64,000 nt of DNA, from positions 124,001 to 188,000 of the forward strand of contig NZ_PJCA01000001.1 of assembly GCF_002836355.1 (NCBI RefSeq), written 5' to 3'. The notes below the pieces were generated by a model. It worked only from the letters and a program-made list of their open reading frames with translations. It had not been told where the DNA came from and did no database searches. The position numbers were made by a program, and so were the translations under genes. Within the stretch, counting starts at the first letter, position 1. Each line of letters starts with the position of its first letter. Positions 1 to 8,406 of this stretch are shown here, one piece after another. Source of the stretch: Moritella sp. Urea-trap-13 (GTDB taxonomy: Bacteria; Pseudomonadota; Gammaproteobacteria; Enterobacterales; Moritellaceae).

Positions 1-207
1 TTTTCAGGGGATGAACTATTAGGCAAACTATCCACCGGCGCACTAACGTGGTTAATTGCCGGTGGTTTAGCCTATTCTGCCGGTGCTATTTTTTATGCCA
101 ATAAACGTATTCCGTATAACCACGCTATTTGGCACATATTTGTGTTACTCGGTAGCGCTTGTCATTTTGTATCGATTTATTTTTATGTACTGCCAGCTAA
201 TCACTAA
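1..207 (+). CDS. Hemolysin III / YqfA (TrhA) family membrane protein, 3' end only
   Basis: Frame 1 is open from the first base to a TAA at 205-207 and encodes the last 68 residues of a membrane protein. Two hydrophobic segments are visible, with the family-typical stretch [20 protein letters not shown] followed by an H[15 protein letters not shown] segment. That combination is characteristic of hemolysin III/YqfA/TrhA proteins (PAQR-like superfamily), integral inner-membrane proteins thought to affect membrane energetics; haemolysis is not a general property. The N-terminal two thirds, including the start, lie outside the window. The gene converges on nasA, whose stop is only 65 bases away on the other strand. 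Confidence in the family is high; the exact physiological role is unknown. Confidence 0.8.
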   Translation, partial: FSGDELLGKLSTGALTWLIAGGLAYSAGAIFYANKRIPYNHAIWHIFVLLGSACHFVSIYFYVLPANH

Positions 208-272
208 AACCAATGGCATTAAGCAATCTCTCTTAATGCCATTCTGCTTAATGCACACTTTTCATATAGTGC

Positions 273-2957
273 TTAATCAACTAACGCAACGTCAATATCA
301 CAACTTGCCATTACCCGTTTAATCTCTGGAATACACGAACCACAACCCGTCCCGGCTTTACTGCAACCACCGACAGCTACAACCGTATCCGCACCTGCTT
401 TCACGGCTGCAACAATATCGTATTCTGTCACTTGATGACACGCGCACACCATTCGACTTGGCGGTGTTTGCGCTTGCCCTTTAAGAGTCGCACGTAAACC
501 GACATCAGGCATTAACAAGGTTAAACTGGCTAACCAAGAGTTATCATCCACATCATTCGCTGGTGTCACCATTAAACTAATATCTAAGCTGTCTTTATGA
601 TCGCCCTGAAAGCTCATCGCAAAGCGATATTTCTGTTCGCTCGCATTTTCATAATCGACTTGCTTGGTCATATAACTATTATGCAAAGCTAATTTTAATT
701 GTTGGGAGAACACAGCTGGCTCAGCAACGCTAGCAAGATAGTATAGAAAACCTTGCTCTAAACGTCGCTCAATCCAGTAATCCACCATAGGTAATATCTT
801 AGCGACTTGCAGACGACGTTGACTCCACAACGCCGCGCGCGATGCATGTGACCATGCATTGACACTCACTGGGGTATATTTGTTTTCTGGTTGCCCCGAT
901 AATGGATCAGTATGCCCTGCGACTAGACTCGATATAGCCCCCGCACTGGCATTTTGACGACTCCAATGAATAGGTAAAAATAATTCCCCAGGATTTTGAC
1001 TGACAGTGGCATGTGCACGTACTAATAGCTTACCTTGCAAACTTTCGACCTCGACTAAACTGCCATCAGCAATGCCACGTTCGCTTAGATCTTGTGGATT
1101 AATCGACAACAGAGGCTCGGGCATATGGCCATTAAGCTTGATCGCCAATCCAGTTCTGCCCATGCTGTGCCATTGATCGCGATTACGCCCGGTATTTAAG
1201 ATCATCGGGTAAGCTTGGCAGACTTCGCTGGCCGCTGATTTTTGATACATAGGAATGAAGTTCGCTCTACCTGACGGCGTCGAGAACTGCCCATCAGTAA
1301 ATAACCGCGCCGCAGACTTATCCCCGTGTATCGGCCACTGCATCGGTTGATGTTGATGATAATCTTGCGCTGCCAATACCGCGATATCTAAACCCCGCGG
1401 TAAGCTATCTTGCTTAAATCCGGTCATCTGCGCATATTCTGCAAATACCTCCGATTCACTAGCAAAACTAAATTCTTTGGTAAAGCCCATACGTTTAGCA
1501 ACTTCCGCTAATAACCACCAATCGGCTTTCGCTTCGCCTAAGCTAGGCAAAAAACCACGTTGGCGTGAGATACAACGTTCAGAGTTGGTCACAGTACCGG
1601 TTTTCTCACCCCAACCTTGTGCGGGTAACAATACATCCGCGCACGCAATAGTATCTGATTTAGCAATACAATCTGACACCACCACCAGCGGACAATTTAA
1701 TAACGCCTGCTGAATTTTGTCTGAATCAGGCAAGCTCACTACAGGGTTGGTGCCCATGATCCAAATCGCTTTGATCTTACCTTGATGCACTTGGTCAAAC
1801 ATATCAATCGCTTTAGCACCGGTGTTGTGAGCCAATTTTTCGGTATGCCAGAACTCACTCACCAACGCATGACTCTCTGGCGTAAAATCCATGTGCGCCG
1901 CTAGCATGCTCGCGAGGCCGCCCACTTCACGCCCGCCCATGGCATTTGGTTGACCGGTCACAGAAAATGGACTTGCACCGGGTTTACCTACACGCCCTGT
2001 GGCTAAGTGACAGTTAATTATCGCGTTTACTTTATTGGTACCACTGGTTGATTGATTAACCCCCTGGCTAAACAGCGTTAAGGTCTTATCGATATCAGTA
2101 AAACGCTGGAAAAAAGCCAACATGGTATCAAGTTCGAGATTACAGAATTCAGCCAGTTCTACCCAGCTTGGCGTCGACTGATAGGCGGACTTAAGTGCAT
2201 CTTCAAAACCTTGGGTATGCTCAGCGATATAACTTAAATCACAAGCGTTCTCTTGATCAAGGTACTCCAACAAGCCGTTATACAACGCGACATCGGTGCC
2301 CGGACGAATGGCTAAATGCAGGTCGGTAATATCACAGGTGTCTGTACGGCGTGGGTCAATCACGGTGATTTTTAAATTTGGATTAGCGATCTTGGCCTGT
2401 TTAATACGGCGAAATAAGATCGGATGGCACCAGGCCAAATTCGAGCCAACTAAACAGATATGCTCAGCGGCTTCAATATCGGCATAACAAGCTGGGACAG
2501 CATCTTCACCAAAGGCTCGCTTATGCGCGACAACGGCAGAAGACATACACAGACGTGAGTTAGAATCGATATTACTGCTACCGATGAAACCTTTCATCAA
2601 TTTATTGGCAATATAATAATCTTCGGTAAGTAGCTGCCCAGAGACGTAAAAGGCAACTGCATCTGCGCCATGCTCGGCAATCACCTTATTAAATGAAGAT
2701 GCTACATAACTGAGTGTGGTTTCCATGCTCTGCGCTTGACCACGAATATAACATTCGGTAAGGCGTCCTTCTGGGACTAAGGTATCAGCTAGCGTTAATC
2801 CTTTTGAGCAAAGATTACCTAAATTTGTAGGGTGAGATTCATCACCACGAATAGTCACTGAATTGTCTTGATTTACTTGCGCTTCGACACCGCAACCAGT
2901 ACCGCAATAAGGACATGTCGTTTTAACCCACTTGGGTGTTTGCTTTAGCTTTTGCAT
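273..2957 (-). CDS. nasA: Assimilatory nitrate reductase catalytic subunit (Mo-bisMGD, with C-terminal Bfd-like [2Fe-2S] domain)
   Basis: Cytoplasmic molybdoenzyme that reduces nitrate to nitrite for nitrogen assimilation. The 894-residue protein begins with the [4Fe-4S] motif CPYCGTGCGV (Cys15, 18, 22, with Cys50 in NLCSKG). The Mo-bisMGD catalytic body follows, including NSRLCMSSAV, whose Cys is the expected molybdenum ligand, then the molydopterin-dinucleotide-binding domain around residues 600-720. The last 60 residues form a Bfd-like [2Fe-2S] domain (CACHQV...GCSKAGTGCGSC), as in NasA/NarB-type enzymes that take electrons from NADH or flavodoxin partners. There is no Tat signal, which argues against periplasmic NapA. 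No nasB, nirBD or nitrate transporter gene lies in the window on this side, so the electron donor must be encoded elsewhere. The ATG start is preceded by AAGGATGATCA on the coding strand. Confidence 0.93.
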   Translation of the reverse strand: MQKLKQTPKWVKTTCPYCGTGCGVEAQVNQDNSVTIRGDESHPTNLGNLCSKGLTLADTLVPEGRLTECYIRGQAQSMETTLSYVASSFNKVIAEHGADAVAFYVSGQLLTEDYYIANKLMKGFIGSSNIDSNSRLCMSSAVVAHKRAFGEDAVPACYADIEAAEHICLVGSNLAWCHPILFRRIKQAKIANPNLKITVIDPRRTDTCDITDLHLAIRPGTDVALYNGLLEYLDQENACDLSYIAEHTQGFEDALKSAYQSTPSWVELAEFCNLELDTMLAFFQRFTDIDKTLTLFSQGVNQSTSGTNKVNAIINCHLATGRVGKPGASPFSVTGQPNAMGGREVGGLASMLAAHMDFTPESHALVSEFWHTEKLAHNTGAKAIDMFDQVHQGKIKAIWIMGTNPVVSLPDSDKIQQALLNCPLVVVSDCIAKSDTIACADVLLPAQGWGEKTGTVTNSERCISRQRGFLPSLGEAKADWWLLAEVAKRMGFTKEFSFASESEVFAEYAQMTGFKQDSLPRGLDIAVLAAQDYHQHQPMQWPIHGDKSAARLFTDGQFSTPSGRANFIPMYQKSAASEVCQAYPMILNTGRNRDQWHSMGRTGLAIKLNGHMPEPLLSINPQDLSERGIADGSLVEVESLQGKLLVRAHATVSQNPGELFLPIHWSRQNASAGAISSLVAGHTDPLSGQPENKYTPVSVNAWSHASRAALWSQRRLQVAKILPMVDYWIERRLEQGFLYYLASVAEPAVFSQQLKLALHNSYMTKQVDYENASEQKYRFAMSFQGDHKDSLDISLMVTPANDVDDNSWLASLTLLMPDVGLRATLKGQAQTPPSRMVCACHQVTEYDIVAAVKAGADTVVAVGGCSKAGTGCGSCIPEIKRVMASCDIDVALVD

Positions 2958-3192
2958 TGATCATCCTTGTTTACGCATATTCATTAATATGAATAAAGCA
3001 AAAACTCAGCCAAGTCTATCGTTTAGCCATAAGTAACTCAGATCCAGAGGACGGCGGGTTTAGAATGCTTGGCACAAGGGCAGCTAATAACTTTAGTGTG
3101 GGAATAGGCTGGGCTTAAAGCGTGATAACAGTGCTAGTGTAGAACTAAAACAGGGCTATAACGGTACTATAACGGTGCTAAAATATGTCAAA
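2958..3192 (-). promoter_or_regulatory. nasA upstream region with inverted and direct repeats
   Basis: This non-coding stretch lies between the nasA start and the end of the LysR gene and must hold the nasA promoter. Two patterned elements are visible. One is an inverted repeat TATTCAT-taat-ATGAATA at 2978-2995, just upstream of the ribosome binding site. The other is a direct repeat of CTATAACGGT at 3156-3165 and 3167-3176, spaced one helical turn (11 bp) apart. Either could be an operator or leader element. I could not match them to a known NtrC, NasR or Fnr motif. Confidence 0.35.
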
Positions 3193-3209
3193 CGCACCAC
3201 CTTGGTGCG
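3193..3209 (-). terminator. Hairpin after LysR gene (weak terminator)
   Basis: CGCACCA-cct-TGGTGCG forms a 7-bp, GC-rich stem with a 3-base loop, 38 bases past the stop of the minus-strand LysR gene. On the minus strand it is followed by TTTGACATATTTT, an interrupted U-rich tract, so it may be a weak intrinsic terminator that separates the LysR gene from nasA. Confidence 0.45.
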
Positions 3210-3246
3210 CGCTATTATCATCACGGATATATTTATCGGTTTAACT

Positions 3247-4170
3247 TTATTGCTGAGTCATGTCGCTGAATTTCTCAAACAGAAAATCCAAGAATAAGCG
3301 AATGCGTTTGGGCTGATATTGCTTACTGGTATAAATAACATTTAAGTCAGCACTCGATACCGACCTCGAGGTATTAAAGTTCTTCATATAACCATCAAGC
3401 ACAGTAACAAGGCGTCCACTATTAATGTCGTCTTGCACATCCACAATTGATTTAAGTGCTATCCCTGCCCCCGCTAATGCCCACTGCCTAATAACTTCAC
3501 CATCATCAGAACATCGTTTTGCTGCCACTGTCATTGTGGTTTTATATTCTTGTTGTTGGAAATGCCAAGTCTTTAACTCTTCGTTACCACGCAACATAAC
3601 CAAGCAATCATGCTCGACTAAATCTTCAGGTGTTAGGGGCACACCACGCTTGGCTAAATATTCAGGCGATGCACACAATACTCGCCAACTTGATGATAAT
3701 CGCCTTGATATAAGGCTACTGTCTGCCAGTTCGCCATAACGAATAACGATATCAATCCCCGATTCAGCAATATTTGATATCCGATCATTGAGGTATAAAT
3801 AAGGCACGACATCAGGATAGCGTTTAGAAAAATCGGACAATATTGGCAGAATATATTGTTTACCTATGTCCTTTGGCGCCGAAATTTTGAGTGAACCTTT
3901 AACCTCTTCAACCACATTTTGTAAGCGATTTTCAGTCTCATTGACGCTGGCTATTATTTCCAGCGCCGCCTGATGATAAAGCTCACCAGCATCCGTTAAT
4001 GCGATATGCCTAGTGCTTCGATTTAATAACTTCACCGCATATCTTTCTTCTAATGCTTGTAGCCTTGCGGTCATTGTCGCTGGAGAGAGACCCATGTCAC
4101 GCCCAGCTGCCGCCAAACCTTGGTGTTTAACAATACTGACAAACATGGTCATATCAGAAAATTTATCCAT
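3247..4170 (-). CDS. LysR-family transcriptional regulator, divergent from the MFS/nemA operon
   Basis: A 307-residue regulator with the LysR layout. The N-terminal winged helix-turn-helix spans about residues 3-62 (MFVSIVKHQGLAAAGRDMGL..LQALEERYAVKLLNRSTR), and the effector-binding LysR-substrate domain runs from about 90 to 300. It resembles the DhcR/YafC-type subfamily, whose members often sit next to an oxidoreductase or exporter that they control. It is divergent from the MFS transporter at 4279 with 108 bases between the starts, and a TTCGG-N5-CCGAA element at 4185-4199 is a plausible binding site. The inferred role is a sensor of an electrophile or toxic compound that controls the transporter and the ene-reductase. 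The effector cannot be named from sequence. Confidence 0.88.
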   Translation of the reverse strand: MDKFSDMTMFVSIVKHQGLAAAGRDMGLSPATMTARLQALEERYAVKLLNRSTRHIALTDAGELYHQAALEIIASVNETENRLQNVVEEVKGSLKISAPKDIGKQYILPILSDFSKRYPDVVPYLYLNDRISNIAESGIDIVIRYGELADSSLISRRLSSSWRVLCASPEYLAKRGVPLTPEDLVEHDCLVMLRGNEELKTWHFQQQEYKTTMTVAAKRCSDDGEVIRQWALAGAGIALKSIVDVQDDINSGRLVTVLDGYMKNFNTSRSVSSADLNVIYTSKQYQPKRIRLFLDFLFEKFSDMTQQ

Positions 4171-4184
4171 ACCCTCTCCTATTG

Positions 4185-4199
4185 TTCGGCTTATCCGAA
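4185..4199. promoter_or_regulatory. Putative LysR operator between the LysR and MFS genes
   Basis: TTCGG-CTTAT-CCGAA is a perfect 5-bp inverted repeat with a 5-base centre. It fits the T-N11-A form expected for LysR-type binding sites and sits in the 108-base divergent intergenic region. Confidence 0.45.
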
Positions 4200-4278
4200 T
4201 AATGATTTCGTATTTTACTCAATTATCAAAAAAAATCGAATGAATATAATAGTCAGCATATTATAAACAGAGATAACC

Positions 4279-5445
4279 ATGATGATTGAAAAAGAAAAAA
4301 TGCCTTTCCAAGTTTGGATACTAACACTCGCCGCATTTGCGATTGGCACCGCTGAGTTTGTTATCGCCGGTATTCTACCGCAAATCGCAGTATCACTCTC
4401 TATTACTGAAGGTCAGGCTGGTTACTTAATCAGTGCTTATGCCTTAGCCATTGTGATTGGCGGCCCAATTTTAACCATCTATTTAGCCCGCTTTAATAAA
4501 AAAGCCGTACTGACTGGGTTAATGGTGCTGTTTATTCTCGGTAATATACTGTCCGCTTTGGCACCGACCTACGAGTTATTATTAGTGAGTCGTGTCATCG
4601 CAGGACTGGTTCAAGGACCATTTTATGGCATTGGCGCTGTTGTTGCGACAAACCTAGTATCAGAAAAAATGGCTGGTCGTGCCGTAGGTCAAATGTTCGC
4701 AGGTCTGACTCTAGCCAATGTACTGGGTGTTCCTGCAGGTACTTGGATCAGCTTACAGTTCGGCTGGCACAATACATTCCTGACGGTTGCTGCATTCGGT
4801 GCCGTGGCCATGGTTTTCATTCTAATGTCGATCAAATCAACCGGTCACGGCGAAGCTAAAAATATTAAAGCCCAGCTTATGGCATTCAAAAATCCAATGT
4901 TATTACTGAGCTTAGCCATCACCGCATTTGCATGGTCTGGTTTCATGACGCTATACGGATATATTGCCCCGATTGCGATGCACATAACCGGCTATGGTGA
5001 AGATGCTGTTACTTGGATCTTAGTTATTGTCGGTCTTGGTCTCATCATAGGTAACACCATTGGTAGTCGCTCGGCGGACAAAAACCTCAACAAAGCATCG
5101 CTATTCTGGGCTGTGGCCATGATCCTTTCATTAGTTTTAGTTGGTCTGGCTATTGATAACAAAATTCTTTTTGTCATCGCCGCATTTATCTTCGGCATCG
5201 CATCATTTGCCAATGTACCAGCAATGCAACTTCGAGTCATGAATCACGGCGGCGAAGGTCAAGAATTAGCTGCCACAGCAAATATCTCAGCATTCAACTT
5301 GGCCAACGCATTCGGCGGCATCCTTGGCGGCATCGTACTTGATAGCAGTATGGGCGCGAGCATGATCCCTTACGCTGCAATAATCGTCCCAGTGATTGGC
5401 TTACTGTTCATCACTAAAGCAAACAAATCCACATTAAACGGCTAA
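4279..5445 (+). CDS. MFS transporter, DHA1 (AraJ/NepI-like) drug:H+ antiporter type
   Basis: A 388-residue inner-membrane protein with about 12 hydrophobic segments. The start is typical of the DHA1 group (FAIGTAEFVIAGILPQIA), as is the motif-C-like GLTLANVLGVPAGTWI in the fifth helix. Such proteins export sugars, nucleosides, arabinose-like compounds or drugs by proton antiport. Two ATGs occur together at 4279 and 4282, and I took the first. The next gene, an Old Yellow Enzyme reductase, starts 15 bases after the stop, so the two are almost certainly co-transcribed and probably controlled by the divergent LysR protein. The substrate is unknown; the neighbourhood suggests detoxification. Confidence 0.88.
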   Translation: MMIEKEKMPFQVWILTLAAFAIGTAEFVIAGILPQIAVSLSITEGQAGYLISAYALAIVIGGPILTIYLARFNKKAVLTGLMVLFILGNILSALAPTYELLLVSRVIAGLVQGPFYGIGAVVATNLVSEKMAGRAVGQMFAGLTLANVLGVPAGTWISLQFGWHNTFLTVAAFGAVAMVFILMSIKSTGHGEAKNIKAQLMAFKNPMLLLSLAITAFAWSGFMTLYGYIAPIAMHITGYGEDAVTWILVIVGLGLIIGNTIGSRSADKNLNKASLFWAVAMILSLVLVGLAIDNKILFVIAAFIFGIASFANVPAMQLRVMNHGGEGQELAATANISAFNLANAFGGILGGIVLDSSMGASMIPYAAIIVPVIGLLFITKANKSTLNG

Positions 5446-5460
5446 AATAAGGTAAATATC

Positions 5461-6558
5461 ATGAGTAAATTATTCCAGAGCACGACCCTAAAACAATTAG
5501 ACTTAAAAAATCGAGTCGTAATGGCACCAATGACCCGAGCACGTACTAGCCAACCAGGCAATATACCGAATGAACTGATGGCTACCTACTACAAGCAACG
5601 TGCCAACGCCGGATTAATCATTTCTGAAGCCACGCAAATTTCCGATGATTCACAAGGTTATTCATTCACACCAGGTGTTTATACCGATGAGCACGTTAAA
5701 GGCTGGAAGCCAATTACAACAGCTGTACACGAACAAGGCGCAGCCATGTTCTGTCAATTATGGCATGTTGGTCGAGTTTCTCATCCAACATTTCAAAATG
5801 GTGAACTACCTATCGCACCGTCTGCACTAGCACCAATTGAAACTAAAGTTTGGATTTCTGACGACCAAGGTAATGGCAACATGGTTGATTGCATCCAACC
5901 ACGAGAAATGACGCAAGCAGACATAAATCGCGTAATTAAAGACTTTGCTTACTCAGCTAAGCGTGCTGTAGAAGCTGGTTTTGATGGTGTCGAGATCCAC
6001 GGTGGTAATGGTTATCTTATCGATCAATTCCTTCGAACAAACTCGAACAAACGTGCAGACAAATATGGCAGCACAAATAGTAACCGCATCCGTTTCCTTC
6101 TTGAAGTTGTCGATGCTGTGATTGCAGAAATTGGCGCTCATAAAGTTGGCGTACGTCTTGCGCCCTTTATCACATTTAAAGACATGAACTGCCCAGAGAT
6201 TGTACCTACAATCCTTGAAGCATCAGAAGAACTACAAGCACGTGACATCGCTTACATGCATTTATCAGAAGCGGATTGGGATGATGCACCTGTAATACCT
6301 GAAAGCTTCCGCATTGAACTGCGAAATCTTTTCACTAATACCATCATTGTCGCGGGAAGTTACACGCAAGAACGTGCCGAAGAAATATTAACCAAAGGTT
6401 ACGCGGATTTAATCGCTTTCGGTCGTCCGTTCGTATCAAATCCAGATTTAGTGGAACGTTTAAAGCACAATTACGAACTAGCAGACCTCGACGGTGCAAC
6501 ATTGTTTGGTGGTAATAGCGCTGGTTATATTGACTATCCAACCCATGCTAATATTTAA
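5461..6558 (+). CDS. nemA: Alkene reductase, Old Yellow Enzyme family (NemA-like)
   Basis: An FMN-dependent NADPH oxidoreductase of 365 residues with a TIM-barrel fold. It reduces activated C=C bonds (enones, maleimides) and often nitro compounds. Recognisable segments are the N-terminal KNRVVMAPMTRART that contacts FMN, the QLWHVGRVSHP segment (about 100-110), the catalytic His/Asn pair in FDGVEIHGGNGYLIDQFLR (about 178-197), and the C-terminal phosphate-binding stretch ADLIAFGRPFVSNPDLV. In other proteobacteria nemA is controlled by a repressor of reactive electrophiles. Here the linked regulator is of LysR type and the gene follows an MFS exporter by 15 bases. AAGG lies 9 bases upstream of the ATG. 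Family assignment is firm; the physiological substrate is not. Confidence 0.93.
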   Translation: MSKLFQSTTLKQLDLKNRVVMAPMTRARTSQPGNIPNELMATYYKQRANAGLIISEATQISDDSQGYSFTPGVYTDEHVKGWKPITTAVHEQGAAMFCQLWHVGRVSHPTFQNGELPIAPSALAPIETKVWISDDQGNGNMVDCIQPREMTQADINRVIKDFAYSAKRAVEAGFDGVEIHGGNGYLIDQFLRTNSNKRADKYGSTNSNRIRFLLEVVDAVIAEIGAHKVGVRLAPFITFKDMNCPEIVPTILEASEELQARDIAYMHLSEADWDDAPVIPESFRIELRNLFTNTIIVAGSYTQERAEEILTKGYADLIAFGRPFVSNPDLVERLKHNYELADLDGATLFGGNSAGYIDYPTHANI

Positions 6559-6570
6559 TTAATCGCAAAT

Positions 6571-6598
6571 AAAGCCAGTTATGAATACTGGCTTTTTT
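6571..6598 (+). terminator. Intrinsic terminator of the MFS-nemA operon
   Basis: AAGCCAGT (6572-6579) pairs perfectly with ACTGGCTT (6587-6594) across a 7-base loop and is followed by TTTT. It ends directly before the pilin gene, so the pilin must have its own promoter or rely on read-through. Confidence 0.85.
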
Positions 6599-6608
6599 AG
6601 GATCTAAA

Positions 6609-7139
6609 ATGCACAAGAATAAAGGTTTTACCCTCATTGAATTGGTGATTGTAATCATTATTTTGGGGATATTATCAGCAACCGCAATACCGAAGTTTCT
6701 TAATATTGGCATCGATGCTAAAAATGCAACATTACAGAGTATGCAAGGAGCATTAAATGATGCTATTGAATTGTCATACGCTAAATTAGCCATTCATGGT
6801 AAAGAGACTGCTAGTATACTCACGGGTAAGGATGCGGGGAAAATTATTGCAGGCTGTGACGATTGTATTTTTTATTATGGGCGGCCACAATTAGACATCA
6901 AAACATTATCGGTCTTGATTGATGGCATAAATCCAGATAACGACGGCGACTTTGTACTGACAAACCCGATTACACAACGTCCTTCATCAGGTAATATTTT
7001 TAATGCCTACATTACCCTACCTGAGAATATGGATAGCAGTGGGAATATAATTGACCTATCCTGCTATATAAAGTATTCACAAGGCGCGTACTCAGCAACA
7101 GTCGCAAAACCAGAACTAACATTCAAAGAGTGTAAGTAA
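6609..7139 (+). CDS. Type IV prepilin-like protein (MSHA/type II secretion pseudopilin family)
   Basis: A 176-residue prepilin. The class III leader MHKNKG is followed by the processing site G|FTLIELVIV with the conserved Glu at mature position 5, then a hydrophobic helix up to about residue 30. The C-terminal globular part contains cysteines in AGCDDC, LSCY and FKEC, which could form the disulfides usual in pilins. It would be cleaved and N-methylated by a PilD-type peptidase and assembled by an encoded-elsewhere pilus or secretion machine. It stands alone, with terminators on both sides, rather than in an msh, pil or gsp operon. The start is supported by TTTTTTAGGATCTAAA-ATG with AGGA 7 bases upstream. 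Whether it is a major pilin, a minor pilin or a pseudopilin cannot be settled here. Confidence 0.82.
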   Translation: MHKNKGFTLIELVIVIIILGILSATAIPKFLNIGIDAKNATLQSMQGALNDAIELSYAKLAIHGKETASILTGKDAGKIIAGCDDCIFYYGRPQLDIKTLSVLIDGINPDNDGDFVLTNPITQRPSSGNIFNAYITLPENMDSSGNIIDLSCYIKYSQGAYSATVAKPELTFKECK

Positions 7140-7150
7140 GTACGGGAAAT

Positions 7151-7180
7151 AATAAAGGCTCACCTCGGTAAGCCTTTATT
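7151..7180. terminator. Bidirectional terminator between the pilin and lysE-type genes
   Basis: AATAAAGGCT (7151-7160) and AGCCTTTATT (7171-7180) form a perfect 10-bp stem with A and T tracts built into both arms. It lies between convergent genes and can serve both. Confidence 0.85.
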
Positions 7181-7203
7181 ACGTACTCAACGCAAACTCG
7201 CTA

Positions 7204-7848
7204 TTATTTACTAACCGCCAAATACGCGCCAGCGGCGATCATAATACTGCCCGCGCCTCTGTTTAATCGTTGATGGGCCACCGGTGTTTTTAACATTCCC
7301 GCCATGCGGCTGGCACCAAAAGCGATCAGCATTAACCCAGACAGCAAAGCGATAGCCGACAGCACAGACACTAAGGCAATATCTTGTGCCTTTAATACTG
7401 TTAAATCGATAAACGTTGGTAAAAACGAAATATAAAATAAAATCACTTTAGGATTCGATGCTGAGATCAAAAAGCCTTGAGTAAAACTCGCCAGCATTGC
7501 ACCTTCTTTTTGCGCTTTAGTTTCAGCTTGAATAGTTTCAGCTTGAATATCATCTTTAATCTGCGGTAGTGCTTTGATCATCTTATAACCAAGATAAATC
7601 AGATAACCCGCACCGATATAACGAATAGCAGTAAATACTTCAGACCAGTTTTCAGCAATTGTCGCCAGACCAAAGCACGCTAAAATCAAATAAATAACAT
7701 CACTACCAATCATGCCCATTGCCAGCATGATACATTTTTTCGGTCCTTCAACCATGGCTCGAGCCAAAATAGCAAATACACCTGGTCCAGGTGTTATTCC
7801 AAAAATAAATATGGCGATAAAAAATGTAATGGCCGACTCTAGTGACAT
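7204..7848 (-). CDS. LysE/RhtB-family amino acid exporter
   Basis: A 214-residue inner-membrane protein with six predicted hydrophobic segments. The family signature is at the N-terminus (FIFGITPGPGVFAILARAM), and the later segment FLISASNPKVILFYISFLPTF (split here as FLISASNPK and FYISFLPTF) is typical of RhtB/LysE translocators. These export basic amino acids, homoserine, threonine or related metabolites. There is a small hydrophilic, Gln/Ala-rich loop at about residues 110-125 (two QAET repeats). It converges on the pilin gene and lies downstream of a small ABM protein in the same direction with a 71-base gap. The exported compound cannot be deduced. Confidence 0.9.
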   Translation of the reverse strand: MSLESAITFFIAIFIFGITPGPGVFAILARAMVEGPKKCIMLAMGMIGSDVIYLILACFGLATIAENWSEVFTAIRYIGAGYLIYLGYKMIKALPQIKDDIQAETIQAETKAQKEGAMLASFTQGFLISASNPKVILFYISFLPTFIDLTVLKAQDIALVSVLSAIALLSGLMLIAFGASRMAGMLKTPVAHQRLNRGAGSIMIAAGAYLAVSK

Positions 7849-7919
7849 CTATAAACCCTTTTATATAAATCATGCATTTCAATAATCCGACTATAGCATG
7901 ACGATTCAATCTGTCTCAA

Positions 7920-8192
7920 TCACAATATCTCATAATGCCGTTGAACATTCGCCGCCGCCCTACCCCACGCAGAATTTTCCACTCTAGCTTGGTGCAGTTC
8001 AAATGCTGCCTTATTAATGAACTCTTCGTACACATCGAAACGATTAAGATTAACCTCAGATTGAGTGACATTAAACATTAAACAACCCGGTTCATTACGC
8101 GTGAGTTCTTTATGGCTAATAAGTGCTTTTTTCACTGCGGGTAAATCCGCTGTTGGGACAATGATAAATCCTTTTAGAATGACTTTTTTCAT
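7920..8192 (-). CDS. Small antibiotic-biosynthesis-monooxygenase (ABM) domain protein, YgiN-like
   Basis: A 90-residue protein covering a single ABM ferredoxin-like fold. Its pattern is an N-terminal beta strand (KGFIIVPTADL), a helix ending in RNEPGCLMFNVTQSE, then FDVYEEFINKAAFELHQ. The last two segments are the typical core of YgiN/HmoA-like quinol monooxygenases and unknown-function dimers. Some family members oxidise quinols or degrade haem; many have no known reaction. GGGAGAGCG precedes the ATG and gives a good ribosome binding site. A second ABM-domain gene occurs at 25907-26257 in the window, but the two are not close copies. Confidence 0.8.
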   Translation of the reverse strand: MKKVILKGFIIVPTADLPAVKKALISHKELTRNEPGCLMFNVTQSEVNLNRFDVYEEFINKAAFELHQARVENSAWGRAAANVQRHYEIL

Positions 8193-8300
8193 TTCGCTCT
8201 CCCGCTACGTTCAAAGTAAATAATCCACAAGTTAAAATATAACGTAACACAGCTTGTTGACATTATAATGTCTGATTTTTGCGATCTGCCTAAAACAAAA

Positions 8301-8330
8301 AACGGCCTCAAACATACATTTGAGGCCGTT
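8301..8330 (-). terminator. Terminator of BCCT transporter 1
   Basis: AACGGCCTCAAA (8301-8312) and TTTGAGGCCGTT (8319-8330) form a perfect 12-bp stem with a 6-base loop. On the minus strand it is followed by TTTTGTTTTA. It recurs almost identically after the second BCCT gene at 10391-10420. Confidence 0.92.
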
Positions 8331-8406
8331 GGCATTTTCATATTACATTTTAAAAGATGTAGTTTTCAAAACTTAAATTGTAAAATTTAAGCTTCTAACT
8401 AAACCA

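Noticed and set aside
39-206. tRNA or rRNA genes anywhere in the window
   Set aside because: I looked for the T-loop GTTCGA-type signature with flanking stems and for conserved rRNA segments; the TTCGAA hits (for example near 60843 and 60867) lack a cloverleaf.
83-322. 79-residue plus-strand ORF after the hemolysin III fragment
   Set aside because: It overlaps the real frame-1 tail of the hemolysin III-like gene and the end of nasA, and its sequence has no family features.
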